NCBI GenBank assembly: GCA_037976565.1
Contig: CP137680.1
Coordinates: forward strand, 13,534,733-13,598,732
Length of the DNA: 64,000 nt
Reading direction: 5' to 3'
Origin: Mesocentrotus franciscanus
Lineage: Eukaryota > Echinodermata > Echinoidea > Camarodonta > Strongylocentrotidae
This document shows, one piece after another, positions 21,399 through 32,035 of this stretch. Position numbers and translations under genes: made by a program. The notes under the pieces were generated by a model. It saw only the letters and a list, made by a program, of their open reading frames with translations. It did no database searches and was not told the DNA's origin. Positions within the stretch are counted from its first letter, which is position 1. Every line of letters begins with the position of its first letter.

Positions 21399-24300
21399 GT
21401 GAGTGATTTTTCATTAAACTGCGTTTTATATTTTTGCCGGCGAATTGCCGAGGTGCTGAGTCAGGCTTTATGAACTGAATGGTTTATTTTCTAAGCATTT
21501 ACGACTTCTATTTCATGATTATTATTTTCTCATTTCAAGTAGATACAAGTATAGAACAAAATAAATGGTGAAAAATAAGGTAAATACGATGTTTTGTAGA
21601 TTTTTGCCGCGTTGATGAATTAGAATTTGGAGGTGATCAGCTGTGAGATCCAGCTGAGTTGTGTCTCGACGCCACGTGGTCTTTTTCCTTTTTGTAACAG
21701 TCGTTTTGTTGCTTTTGCTGAAGTTTGTTGGTTGATAGAATTAAAATTTTAGTAAACACTTGTTAGATGCATATTCTGACAGTCTGTTAGTATAATAAGG
21801 ATGGATATTTTGGACGCAGATGCATTTTTCGTATTTTTTTTCCCGTTGACTGCACTATTCCACCGGCTTGTCAACAAACGAGATCCAGTTTGCGTGGCCA
21901 GGGCAGCCACATCTGGCATATTTCTAATTCATTGATAACATTGTCGACCCATGTTTAGGTTGTTTTTCATCATGTTCGCGGAACGAGATTTGCTAATTTC
22001 TGTAGATTAGCATATTGACTCTGATTTTACATTATTATTACATTTTCTATCCCAATGATGGATTTTATGTGATTTTTTTATATTTTTAAATGACGGGCAC
22101 GTGTTTGTTGTGTTGTGGTTCGTAAACTAGGGCCGCCCTTCCCTGAATGTGTTACGTGTGTGTATACGAGCTGGCTTTGCGTGGGTGGGTTTCATGCAAA
22201 TGAGCCTCGCCATATCACTGAGTGTGTATAATATGTGTGTATGATGTTTTTGTATCCGTGTGTACCTCGTATCTGTTCTTGTCACGTCATCTATCGGCTA
22301 GCGTCTGGGTGTGGAATGTGCCATTGTATGTTTGGGAGCCACGTGCTTTTCATGAAATTTACAGATTTCTTTATGAAAATTAACCTTCACATTCACTATA
22401 TTTTGACTGTTAGTCGATTTGCATTTCCCCATTAATTAATTTCAAACGAGGTCTCGTTAATCTGCTAAACGTTGCCATTTGTAAACTAATAGTTAGAGAC
22501 TTCATTGGATTGATGCTCAAGTTGAGATCTACATGTACCTCCACTCTGACTAGTACAGTCTCGACCTCTAGTGTACAATAAACGAATCCGACAACATTAC
22601 AAATTACACATTCCCAGACTAGAGACGAGTCACTAGATCTCTGTTTACATTTATAAAGTTACACAATGCTCGATAAAAACAAGATTTGGGAAGTTATGCA
22701 CGTTCCTCACTTTTGTTTTTGATAAATCAAAGAATGGTTTTTAAAGTAAAATCTAGATAATTTTGGATATGACTGACTCCTGTATTCAGGTATATTAGTA
22801 CATCTACAGATGTGTACCAGTAGTCAGATTTAGGTTTTTGCAATTTGAAATAGAATTGTTAGAATCTGCACTTACACTTTGTTGGTGTGAGTGGGGCAGC
22901 AGCTATATTACTAGTTTACTAATTACTAGCAATGGTAAGATTGTTTAAAATAAGGCTATATCACGTTTGTGTTTATGTTCTTTTTGTCTTTAGTTAGGTC
23001 TACGTTTGTTTCTACTTCCATCCAAATTTCAAGGTTCAAAACTTCAATCTAAAATTTTTTTTTATGTATGTGTTTGTTTTTCTTATTACATCTTGATTTT
23101 ATGTCGTGGTCTTGACTCTTTTTTCATCGAAATAAACTGCATGATCATAGTATGCAAACAATTAGGATCAAGTAATATGATATTAATATTAAGTCAAAAT
23201 AAATATTAGTATGACTTTGCATACAGTTTTAGAAACTCGGAGAACCAATCCCGACTAGCATTGTGCTAACTTTTGGTTCTCCCTTTAACAACATTTTAAA
23301 TTTTTAAGCTTAAAAAAATATCCTTTATTTGAATCACTTATACACTATTGGACCTCTGTGAATTTCAATTCCAGCTACAAATCTCTACATATTATTAAGT
23401 TATAGCTAATTCACAGGTTTGATATGACATGATATATGATTAATTTAATTTGTACATATGGTTCAACTATGGATATTTTCTTTTTCTTTGTAACCCATGT
23501 ACATGGATATGTATACAACATCTTATTTTGTTACCCACTTGAATACATTTGTAACATTGTGTTTTGCTGTTGTTGTTAATAAATTCAAACAAATTCAAAT
23601 TCGAACAATTGAAGATTGAATCAGAAAGATTGTAGGCCACTTCCATGATCCATCCTTTTGAATATTATTTCATGGTTTTACTTTTCATAATCCATCCATA
23701 ATATACATTATTTCATATTGTAGACCTCTGGTGCCATTTCTGTGTACATAATAGTTACAGAGTTAGATTAAAAATGACTACCTACAACAAATATGGTATT
23801 AAATATGAAATTTAAGTGTTTTATCCTTTGCATTATATTATTAATTTAACAAGAGGATAATTGTCACTGTGTCGGGACCATTTAAGTTACATTACTTTAT
23901 AAGCTGAAATGTTGAATGATAAAGGGTGAGAAGTGGGAACACAGCAATCTATGATATAAAGAAGGGAGATGAACAGAAATTTATTATTCATAGCTATGGA
24001 TTTTTAAAATTTTTTTTTTTTTTTTTTTTGGGGGATGATTTTCCAATTGAAAATGTATGGTCTGAAGTTTCCAGTTCTATTTTTGAGGTTACATGTACCT
24101 TATAATCTGCAAAGTTTGCATAACAGTAAACTCAATCGAAATCATGTGAAATATATTCCTTTTGTAAGGCAGAAGCCCTTTGTATCTCATGAATAAATTT
24201 AGAAAATTAAGGAAATGAAGTCTTTTTTTTTCTTCTCTCCTTTGACTTCATCCTATGGTTCATTAAATATATTTAGTATATTATACTAAATATAGTACTC

Positions 24301-27300
24301 AATTATACAGCTTGGGATATATCACTTCCCATTTCCAGGTTCATAATCATATCATAAATAACTGAAAATTGCATCCTTCATTGTCTTTTCTCAGAAATTA
24401 ACAAGGCACTCCATAATGTTGGTTGCACTTTCATAATAAATCATAGGCCAGACATTATAGTGTAGCATTTTACAAAAGCATGCAATTAACACTTGAGTCA
24501 CATGAGTATAGGAACACTAGTTCCTCATTCAACTTGAGTACATATGGACTCAATGCAAAGAGAGAAATCTGTCTGGTATGCTATGTAGTTCCATGTCTGG
24601 TACATGTATTGTGTGTGTATATTATGTAGACTCCTGTGCCAGTCAGTCGAGTGTGTATGTACGTGTGTGGGTGTGTACGTGTGGGAAGAGAGTTTGTGGG
24701 CAGCTGCCTAAAGTTGGCCACGAGCCAAAAGGCCTGGGCAAGGGATTCTACCATTGTATGTATAGGGGTTGGGATGTTGTTAGTACAAGGAGGGATATCT
24801 GTGTCATTAAAAGTACATTTAGTGTATGTGGTTGTAGGTTTGATGTCGGTCAGGTAACAACATGTATGATTTATCTTTGTTTGAATTTTATATACCTCTT
24901 TGTTAACTTGATTTCCAACATGTACAGTATTAATGCAAAACGTTTATACAGGTGTATGTTTATAATTTTTAATAGCCTGAATCCATAAATCTCTTTCGCA
25001 TCAATTCATGAATGGTATTGGCAGTTACATTTAAATACCAAGGTAAATTAAGTTCAAACAGGTACTACATTGTAGTATGTAGTATCAGTATGTTAATTTG
25101 TAGTTCAGTTAAATAAATGATGAACGACTGTGTTCAACATTTACGAGTACATGTGGGCCTACATGTACCTGTGTCAAACTAAAACTATTTTCCAAATGGA
25201 TGAAAACATGTTGTTTTTTTCTTGTTCTGATTTAGAATTAGAATGCAGACAGTTTACAGATTGTAAAGATTTGCCAAATTGACAAAATAATGAGTTCATG
25301 AGTACAAATGAGTTGTCAGTTGGGATCTATAGCTAGCACACTTCAATCGTCCCTGCATCAGTGCATGGATGAGGAAAAGTTTGAATCCTCGCTATAACCC
25401 CCTTCCTTGTCATGTTTTATCGTGCCTACTCATTCCAGTGGCAAATCGATGACAAGTAGAAGGGATGTATTTAATTAGCCTGACCCAAGCGACTGTTGTA
25501 ACGTCACTGTGAATCATACATGTATCTGATGTTGCAGTTGTACCCACGCGTTTTCTGCCGAGCCAGCTCCACGTCCCATATTTCTTACGTCCCCAGTTTT
25601 TCAGTTGTTTGTTGTTTATTTTGTATACCGTACGTGTATTACATGTTAATGTAGGGGCTATTTGTAAATAACGATCATTTTAAAAGATAGTCTTGGATGT
25701 CATCTCCATTAGGAAGGAAATGATGAAAAATTCAGCCAAGGAGGAGGAAAGTTTTGTTTACGGGCTTTTGAAAGAAAAGGACTATTGAGGTTTTAGTTCG
25801 TTTTTTATACATATCATGGACCACCATGTTTATAACTTTATTTGGGCTGTTCTAAACCTTTTTTGTATGGTTCAGAGATGGTTTTCTGGGAAATTAGAAA
25901 TTATCTCCAGTTATTTCTCTCCCCTTTTTTCTTGAAGTGTGGTAGACGTCCTATTCCTCGGTTTCTCATTGTATGCTCATTGAATGCCGGTAATCTCTAT
26001 TTAAGAACTTTCCTTTTGAGGATGCGTTGGTGTATGGAGAACAAAAAGAAAAGAAAAGAATGTTTGGTATTTAGGCTAGTGTATTTCTTGCATACACCGT
26101 AGTTTCGTTTTCGTGAAGGATAAGAGAAGGCATTTTATCATAGCCACTTGTCGACTCTTTCATGTAAAGCTCTACCAAAAATTTTGAATTGAGTTCCTAT
26201 TCATATATACAAAGTATTGTATATTTCACATATTTTGTTTTGTATTTTTGAGGGTTCTGTTAGAGGAAGAAGATTGTATCAACTATCAAACACTTGTAGT
26301 TGTACTGACATTACATGTAGGTTGTTTATATTAGTAAAATACTGCCCTACATGTACATGTAACATGTGACTGCTTAATGGCAGAATATAGGTTATTATCT
26401 GTCATCCAGTTTAATACTTTGATCAGGGACAAGTCTCTGCTTTGATGTAATGCACACTAAGAGATGAGACAGGCAAGGATTAGTAATCGCATTACCTGTT
26501 CTGACAAACAATATATGTAAAGGGATTAAAGAAAGATACATGTATAATGTATGTATTAGGCTTCACAACCATTGTCATCATCTTCCATAATACCCTTTTC
26601 TTATTTATTTATACGTTTATGATTTATTTTGTTTGTGTTGTATGTTGTTGCTGTTTGAGCAAATGCCAAATAAGATATTTGTTAGCCCTAACAGTACATA
26701 AGTTTAAAGTTTAAGAAATAAAAGATGAACATTTGCAAATAATCAAAATTCTTTTTATGTCTTTTTATGAATCAAAGAGACATTCAATTTTTCAATTCAA
26801 TTTTTCAATTCGTATTTATTTCATTTCCAACAGAAAGATAAACAAAGGCATTACATATATTATTACAGACAGTAAATCTTGATAGGTATACAAATACACT
26901 GTATGAACATTATAACATTATTACAAGAAATTCTTTAATTTCTGAGGAAATGGGGGGATCCACTAAAAAGCAGTGCTTGAAGTTTGTGGATCCCCCAGAA
27001 AGGGGGGAAAAATTGTTTCAAGTTGTGCCTACAAAGACCTGGAAAACACAAAACAATATTACAGAACGACAACCACGAAACGACAAGGACAAGAAATCCA
27101 TGTAAAAGAAGAAGAACAAGGGGGGAAGGCAGGAGGAAGTAGCATTAAAAGTGCAAGCAGCTGATTTTTTATAAATAAAAGTGATTTTTTTTTTTTCTCT
27201 TTTTTTTTCTTTCTCTAGTCCGTCTCCATCAGGTGCTCCCAAGGAAGCTGAGAAGCGGATAAGACGAGAGATAGCCAACAGCAATGAGAGGCGTCGTATG

Positions 27301-30300
27301 CAGAGCATCAATGCTGGCTTCCAGTCACTCAAGCTCCTTCTTCCACATAATGAAGGAGAGAAACTGAGCAAGGTTTGTTCTCTTCCTCTTCTTTTACCCT
27401 TTTTCCCTTTTTCATTAAAGGCATCGTTTAACAATGTTAAATCTGAGATGCACAGCCCTACGTGTTATCAGTGTCTGTGATATGGTGTAATATTGAAGCC
27501 TTAAAAAAATTGTGCTTCAAAATGATCAAGAAGTGCCTCAAAAAAGTAAAAATCTTTGAGTGACCGGTTTTACCATATTCATTTTTTTAGCCCAATAGAC
27601 TGTAGTGTTATGAAAACCGTTAGGAAAACAGAAACTTTGGTTTAGATTTCCAATCATAAATATTTTGATAATCAGACAGGCGATCGGCTTGTAAAAGTCA
27701 TGGGGTTCCTGACTGACCTAAAGGTTTATAATTATCATTGCAGCATGAGCTAAATCCAGGATTTTGTTTCAGAATCTGAGACAAAGTTACCGGATCCCTT
27801 AAAGTCAGTTAAATTCTAATGCTATAGGGGTTAAACTTTGAAACAGATATCTGAAAATTATGTCGAAAAACTGTCTTTGACATCATTCTTGGATGTTCTC
27901 TAGGTCTCTGTACTTAACCAAGTACATTGACTTAAGTTCTCAGTTCTCACTATTTAGTGGCTCAGACTCCCACGCATTCAAACCTACAGAGGAACTTATA
28001 TATACATTGTACATGTATATCTAGGGCAATTTTGCTTTATTTAATTCGCACGCACCATTCTTACAGGCGGCCATCTTGCAGCAGACAGCCGACTACATCT
28101 GTCGCATGGAGCAGGAGAAGACCCATCTCATGAGCCAGGTCTTGAACCTCAAGAGGGTCCTGGTCAAGTACGAGAACAATGGAGGATGCGGCGACAGTGA
28201 ACCAGAGTCCCCCATACCTCCGAAGAAGCGAAAGCGCTATGATAGCATGATGGATGAAGGTATTGGAAGTCCGGAGTCTTTTGACGACACCAGGAGTACA
28301 GCCTCTGTGCCCCTGGACTCGAAGAAGGTGTGTTTTCAAAAACTTGTTTTATTCTGCTTCTCTCGCTTATCCGTCTTTCTTTTTCTCTTTAGCTGTATTT
28401 CTTGAGACTGACTTTTGTAAATGTGATCATTGTCATGAGAAAGTTGAGATTTTCAGAAAGAGATTGTGTCTCTCTATCTCTTTTTTTTCTTTTCGTCTAC
28501 TCTTTAATCCTATTTCTTGGACTTGAATCAGCCTTTTTGGATGTGAAACTGTTGATTTTATACCTTCTTGTATAGCTTTGATGATTATTAAAAACACCCA
28601 AAATAATGCATAATTCATGTAAGTAATATATAAAACTTTGCACCATTTTTACAGGGAGCAACATTTTGGTTCTCACCTTAAAATTTTATTCTCACTCTAC
28701 AAAGTGATAGAAAATTTGAAACAAAAAAAAGTTGCCATCAAAATTGCATTCGGGTCAGTCCATGAGGTTGAAGCAAAAAATATGACGATGTCCATGTAAA
28801 GTTGGTATGACATCTTCTACTACACATAGAAGATGAAATCATCTTTTGAAGATTTTTAATGCAATGAAATGAATACATATATAGTAGTGCCCTGCCAGAA
28901 TCATTCCTGTTTCAGTTGCTTCTCTGTAAAAACTTTGCTTTTTATATGTTTCTTTTTTTACCGGCGTTACATGGACATGACATTTATATTTTATATAACA
29001 TTACATAATTTGGGGGACTATAATATTGATTAACCATGAAGCTAAAATACTTCTGAACATAGTTGGTTAAACTTTTTATGCTAAACTCAATTTGAGCAAA
29101 CATTTTTAAGGTTGCTAGGATATATAGTTTCACACTTCAGGGGGGTGTTTCACAAAGATCCTAAGTCGAACTTAACTCTAAGTTGGACTTAAATATTATG
29201 GAGAGCCATTTGTAGCCTTAAAATAAAATACATTCAAAAGCAAAAATTTAAGCATTTTAGACTTTCCATAAATTCCCCATCAAGAACATGAAATCTCCTT
29301 GGTAATAGAAAATATGAATGATTTGAATCAACATTTTATGTCTTTTAAAATAACTTTTACAAAATATTTTCAAAGATGCTAACAGCTTTCCATAATTGTT
29401 CAGTCCAACTTAGAGATAAGTTCAACTTAGGATCTTTGTGAAACACCCCCCTGGTATGTCCCCCAAATTACCCTAACCCGATGGAATGACCCATTTGTGA
29501 ACCCCCACCTACTAAGAATGAACGTACAGATTCTGGTAGGTTAAGATGTGTGAGAGAAAGGTCACTTGTGACAAGCAGGGAACCCTGACTGATAAGAACA
29601 AACAGGAAGGCCTGTCACAACAAAGAGACTAAGAAAGTAGTCATCTGAACTCTACTTGACACCAATCATACACTCCCTGAATCTATCTATTTCTCCACTA
29701 CCCCCTCGTTCTTTCTCTCCCTCTCTCCCTCCCTCCCCCTCTCTCTCTCTCTCTCTCTCTCATCCGCATTCCATTCACACTCTCTCTTCTAAATCAAACA
29801 TCTCTTGGTGTGTGTTTCCACTTTCCAGAATGGCACAGAAATGAGGTATCTTTTGCCAAATACCATGATTAGGTATCAACCAGGAAATACCATGTGTTAA
29901 GATGTTGTGCACAATTTGCCAAAGTATCCCAAATTGAACAGGTCGATAAATGTCCACCAAAAACCTGGTGTACTGTAATGAACCGTATTACCTGTAATCA
30001 TACCAGTTTACCATTCTATCTTTGCTTTACCCATACATTAGACTAGAGTCCCTTAATTTGTGCAAGTTTTACCCTACAATGTACTTGTTAGGTAAATCAA
30101 CCTGCTTCAGTTACTTGAAAGGAAAAAAATGTCTGAGAAGTACACAAAATATGTGGACATTGTACGGTCTAAATAGGTATCGAAATAAAGATTGGAATGA
30201 AGAAAAATTGGCTTTTTAAATCTCAATTTGCCACTGATGCAAGAATTTTTTGCCTTCACAAATTTAACTTCTAACTGGAACCAGCCTGGTCCAAACATTT

Positions 30301-32035
30301 TGAACTAACCAGTTGTATGATTAACGCTAAATCTTGAGCAGTGGTATGGGAATCGTATTTTGAGAGAAAATTGCCATGATTTCTTCTGGATTGATTATCC
30401 TGAAGTAGAATTTTTTAGTAGACTGGTTGTTTGAACCAGTGAAATAAAATGAAACGCACAAAAATTTACAGGGCATCATCTTCGATTAAAACCACAACTC
30501 CCATTTTCACATAGAAACCTGTGTTAAGCATTGTGTCCGGCCTACTTACCCGGATTTCCTTATCTTTCTGTGCTCCTTACTCAGCCACTATACATTTTCT
30601 ACCAAAATTGTTTGGCACATGTCATTTATTTATAATCTTGAACATTCAGTGTAAGTTTCGTTGGATTCTGTGAGCATTTGTTTTCTATATTCACCAGAAC
30701 TCAAGTTTATCTTTAATTTTGATATATTTTCAGGTAATGGAAGACAACCATCGAGAGATCATGGACCTGCGGGCCAAGCTTGACCGTGAGAGGCACTACC
30801 GTATGGTTGTCGAGGAGAGAAATCGATCGCTGGAGTCTCAGCTTTACCCAGAGAAACTCAAAGAGATCTCAAAGAAGGTGTGTGCAATGAAATCTCTTGA
30901 TGGTCAATGAAAATCAAGAATCTTAGGCCCTTTGATATGTTTACAAGAAGAGTACCGGTATACAATTGGATCTTTAGACTGTTTTCAGCCTTTTTTGTAT
31001 GGATATGTATACCCGGAGAAACTCAAGAGGTTCCAAAGAAGGTGTGTGCAATGAAATATCTTGATAGTTATGAAAATAAAAAATCTTTGATTTCTAGGTT
31101 CTTTGAAAATTTACGAGAATAATGTGTGATCCAGTCTTGAGACAGTTTTCAGCCATTTTTATCAGGATATGTGTCAACGTCTGCAATCAGGAGATAGTTT
31201 GAGTTGCCACATGAAAACCTCAATGACTAAAGAACCGTTCGTATTCCATAGAAAATATTACAGTAAGCAAAAGAATTTGTATGATACATCCACAGGCAAC
31301 AGCAAGTGCATCACAGATTTGTGATTTCCGCCTTCTGTGGTTTTGGATATCAAGTATGTTCTTGGAATTGACATGTCATGGCAGGATGTTCATGATAAAT
31401 GTTAGCCAATAATCTTGACAAAATCCTCTTTTAAAGTAATATGCGTGTGCTTGTGCAGTTTGAAGTATTTCTTTTTTACAGAGTTCCTTTTGTCTTTCTC
31501 TTGTTTAAAGGTGAAACCAGAAGAAGTGCCTGTAGCAGTGAGTCATGCAGAAGACCTGAGAAGGCAAGAGGAGGCTGAGCTACAGCATCAGCAGCAGCAA
31601 CAGATCCGCCTTCAAGAACAAAGGGTGAGGATGATGCAATACCCCTACGTCACCATGACGACCCCCGCCCCTATCACAACACCTGCCCCCATCATGACAC
31701 CGACCACCTCGACGTCGCGGCAGAACTTGGAGACCATTTTCCAGGCCATCAGGCATTTGGAGGGTGAGAGGCCGACACCTGGTAACACTCCAGTCCAGAC
31801 ACCGTCCCACACCCCAACCCCGGATGATGAGGCACGGAAGGGGCGTGACGAGTGTGATGACATCTTGCGAAGAGCTGAGGAGAGATCTGTCATCCGTGAG
31901 ACAGATTCGAGGTACAAGCCTGAGCGCATAGAGGAGAGGAAAGTGTCAGAGTACACAAAGGGACGGGGAATCAAAATCGAACTTGTGCATCCGCTGGACA
32001 AGCTCACCGCCAGACCAAGCATAATCGTTTCATGA
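21313..32035 (+). CDS. TFAP4: TFAP4, bHLH-leucine-zipper transcription factor AP-4 (five coding exons)
   Basis: Coding exons 21313-21398, 27219-27372, 28067-28327, 30734-30877 and 31511-32035 join in frame to 389 codons. All introns are GT-AG. Residues 41-55 (KRIRREIANSNERRR) are the AP-4 DNA-contacting basic region and residues 56-98 the helix-loop-helix (MQSINAGFQSL; GEKLSKAAILQQTA). They are followed by a first zipper (about 99-115), a conserved DEGIGSP box (143-149) and a second coiled coil (about 173-211, with YPEKL). A conserved C-terminal STSRQNLETIFQAIRHLEG block lies near 282-300, after a Gln-rich stretch. Human TFAP4 has 338 residues with the same order; the extra length here is a Pro/Thr-rich and charged tail. 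The family binds CAGCTG as a homodimer in the nucleus and controls proliferation genes. The start ATG has a good context (AACATGG) and is supported by the EKDTIGG segment, similar to the human N-terminus. Confidence 0.95.
21638..21656. promoter_or_regulatory. Paired CAGCTG E-boxes in TFAP4 intron 1
   Basis: CAGCTG at 21638-21643 and 21651-21656, 13 bp start to start, 240 bp after the first donor. They complete a cluster of six sites in 784 bp. Confidence 0.55.
21673..21678. promoter_or_regulatory. CACGTG E-box 1 in TFAP4 intron 1
   Basis: Canonical MYC/MAX-type site in the context GCCACGTGGT, 17 bp after the last CAGCTG pair. In human TFAP4, MYC acts through CACGTG motifs in intron 1 (established knowledge). 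Conservation of the input here is inference. Confidence 0.5.
22098..22103. promoter_or_regulatory. CACGTG E-box 2 in TFAP4 intron 1
   Basis: Second canonical CACGTG (GGGCACGTGTTT), about 0.7 kb after the first coding exon. Confidence 0.45.
22340..22345. promoter_or_regulatory. CACGTG E-box 3 in TFAP4 intron 1
   Basis: Third canonical CACGTG (GAGCCACGTGCT), about 0.95 kb after the first coding exon. Confidence 0.45.
26782..27140 (-). repeat. LINE 3'-end fragment in intron 1
   Basis: A minus-strand tail (repeated TTCAATTT units, 26782-26812) is followed by AT-rich 3' UTR and the strong stem-loop GGGGGGATCCAC...GTGGATCCCCC (26952-26963 with 26986-26996). The loop shares AAAGCAG.GCTTG with the 3' UTR hairpin of the LINE at 5166-7170. 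The fragment ends about 80 bp before the acceptor of exon 2. Confidence 0.55.
27219..27372 (+). CDS. TFAP4: TFAP4 coding exon 2 (basic region, helix 1, loop)
   Basis: Acceptor TTTCTCTAG at 27210-27218 and donor AAG|GTTTGT. Supplies the last base of codon 29 and codons 30-80, including the basic region, helix 1 and the loop to GEKLSK. The loop reads PHNEGEKL, where human has PHTDGEKL. Confidence 0.95.
27373..28066 (+). other. TFAP4 intron 2 (694 bp)
   Basis: Phase 0 intron from GTTTGT to TTACAG. AT-rich, with no repeat or second gene seen. Confidence 0.85.
28067..28327 (+). CDS. TFAP4: TFAP4 coding exon 3 (helix 2, first zipper, DEGIGSP box)
   Basis: Starts AAILQQTADYI in phase 0 right after LSK and ends DSKK|GTGTGT. 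Holds helix 2, leucine-rich zipper 1, a PPKKRKR basic stretch that could act as a nuclear localisation signal, and the conserved DEGIGSPE. Confidence 0.95.
28328..30733 (+). other. TFAP4 intron 3 (2.4 kb)
   Basis: Phase 0. Contains family 2 MITE copy B (29138-29453) and a CT-rich tract at about 29716-29762. The acceptor is TATTTTCAG. Confidence 0.85.
29138..29453. mobile_element. Palindromic MITE, family 2, copy B (in TFAP4 intron 3)
   Basis: Ends CAGGGGGGTGTTTCACAAAG and CTTTGTGAAACACCCCCCTG are perfect inverted repeats of 20 bases. Next come AAGTCGAACTTAA-type inner arms and an unrelated AT-rich core. It is more diverged internally from copies A and C than they are from each other. Confidence 0.82.
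30734..30877 (+). CDS. TFAP4: TFAP4 coding exon 4 (second coiled coil)
   Basis: 48 codons in phase 0, VMEDNHREIMDLRAKL through LYPEKLKEISKK, matching the human AP-4 second zipper segment (DLRREMIEL...YPEKL). The donor AAG|GTGTGT is repeated 164 bp downstream in a diverged tandem copy of the exon end. Confidence 0.94.
30845..31175 (+). repeat. Diverged tandem duplication of the exon 4 end and its donor
   Basis: Copy 1 at 30845-31009 spans the last 33 bases of exon 4 and 132 bases of intron 4. Copy 2 at 31010-31175 repeats TACCC.GAGAAACTCAA, the donor AAGAAG|GTGTGTGCAATGAAAT and the later GACTGTTTTCAGCC motif. The exon-like part of copy 2 is one base shorter, which shifts the frame. Use of the copy 2 donor would also read a stop at 30908-30910. 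Confidence 0.82.
30878..31510 (+). other. TFAP4 intron 4 (633 bp)
   Basis: Phase 0, GTGTGT to TTAAAG. Includes most of the tandem duplication described at 30845-31175. Confidence 0.85.
31511..32035 (+). CDS. TFAP4: TFAP4 coding exon 5 (C-terminal region and stop)
   Basis: 174 codons plus TGA. A Gln-rich helix (HQQQQQIRLQEQR) resembles the Gln-rich region after the human zipper. It is followed by Thr/Pro repeats, the conserved STSRQNLETIFQAIRHLEG, a Thr/Pro linker and a charged tail ending ARPSIIVS. The tail after about residue 300 does not resemble human TFAP4. Confidence 0.93.
   Translation: MKPEEVPVAVSHAEDLRRQEEAELQHQQQQQIRLQEQRVRMMQYPYVTMTTPAPITTPAPIMTPTTSTSRQNLETIFQAIRHLEGERPTPGNTPVQTPSHTPTPDDEARKGRDECDDILRRAEERSVIRETDSRYKPERIEERKVSEYTKGRGIKIELVHPLDKLTARPSIIVS

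Larger units (their letters stand above)
21399..27218 (+). other. TFAP4 intron 1 (5.8 kb)
   Basis: The first kilobase carries two more CAGCTG and three CACGTG E-boxes. The rest is AT-rich with GT-rich runs (24600-24700), a T tract (24009-24029), a plus-strand LINE-type tail near 23570-23610 and a minus-strand LINE 3' end at 26782-27140. It ends in a pyrimidine-rich acceptor. ORFs inside (for example 24578-24988) lack features of genes. Confidence 0.8.

Noticed and set aside
24578..24988. 136-codon Cys/Val-rich ORF in TFAP4 intron 1
   Set aside because: Derives largely from GT-rich sequence; no signal peptide, domain or splice support.
27018..27434. 138-codon ORF antisense to TFAP4 exon 2
   Set aside because: Shadow of the conserved exon on the opposite strand plus A/G-rich flank.
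31010..31041. Extra TFAP4 exon 4b
   Set aside because: The duplicate has no acceptor of its own, is one base short and would shift the frame; called a partial duplication only.
31580..32022. Antisense ORFs (76 and 125 codons) across TFAP4 exon 5
   Set aside because: Reverse-strand shadows of a Pro/Thr-rich coding exon.
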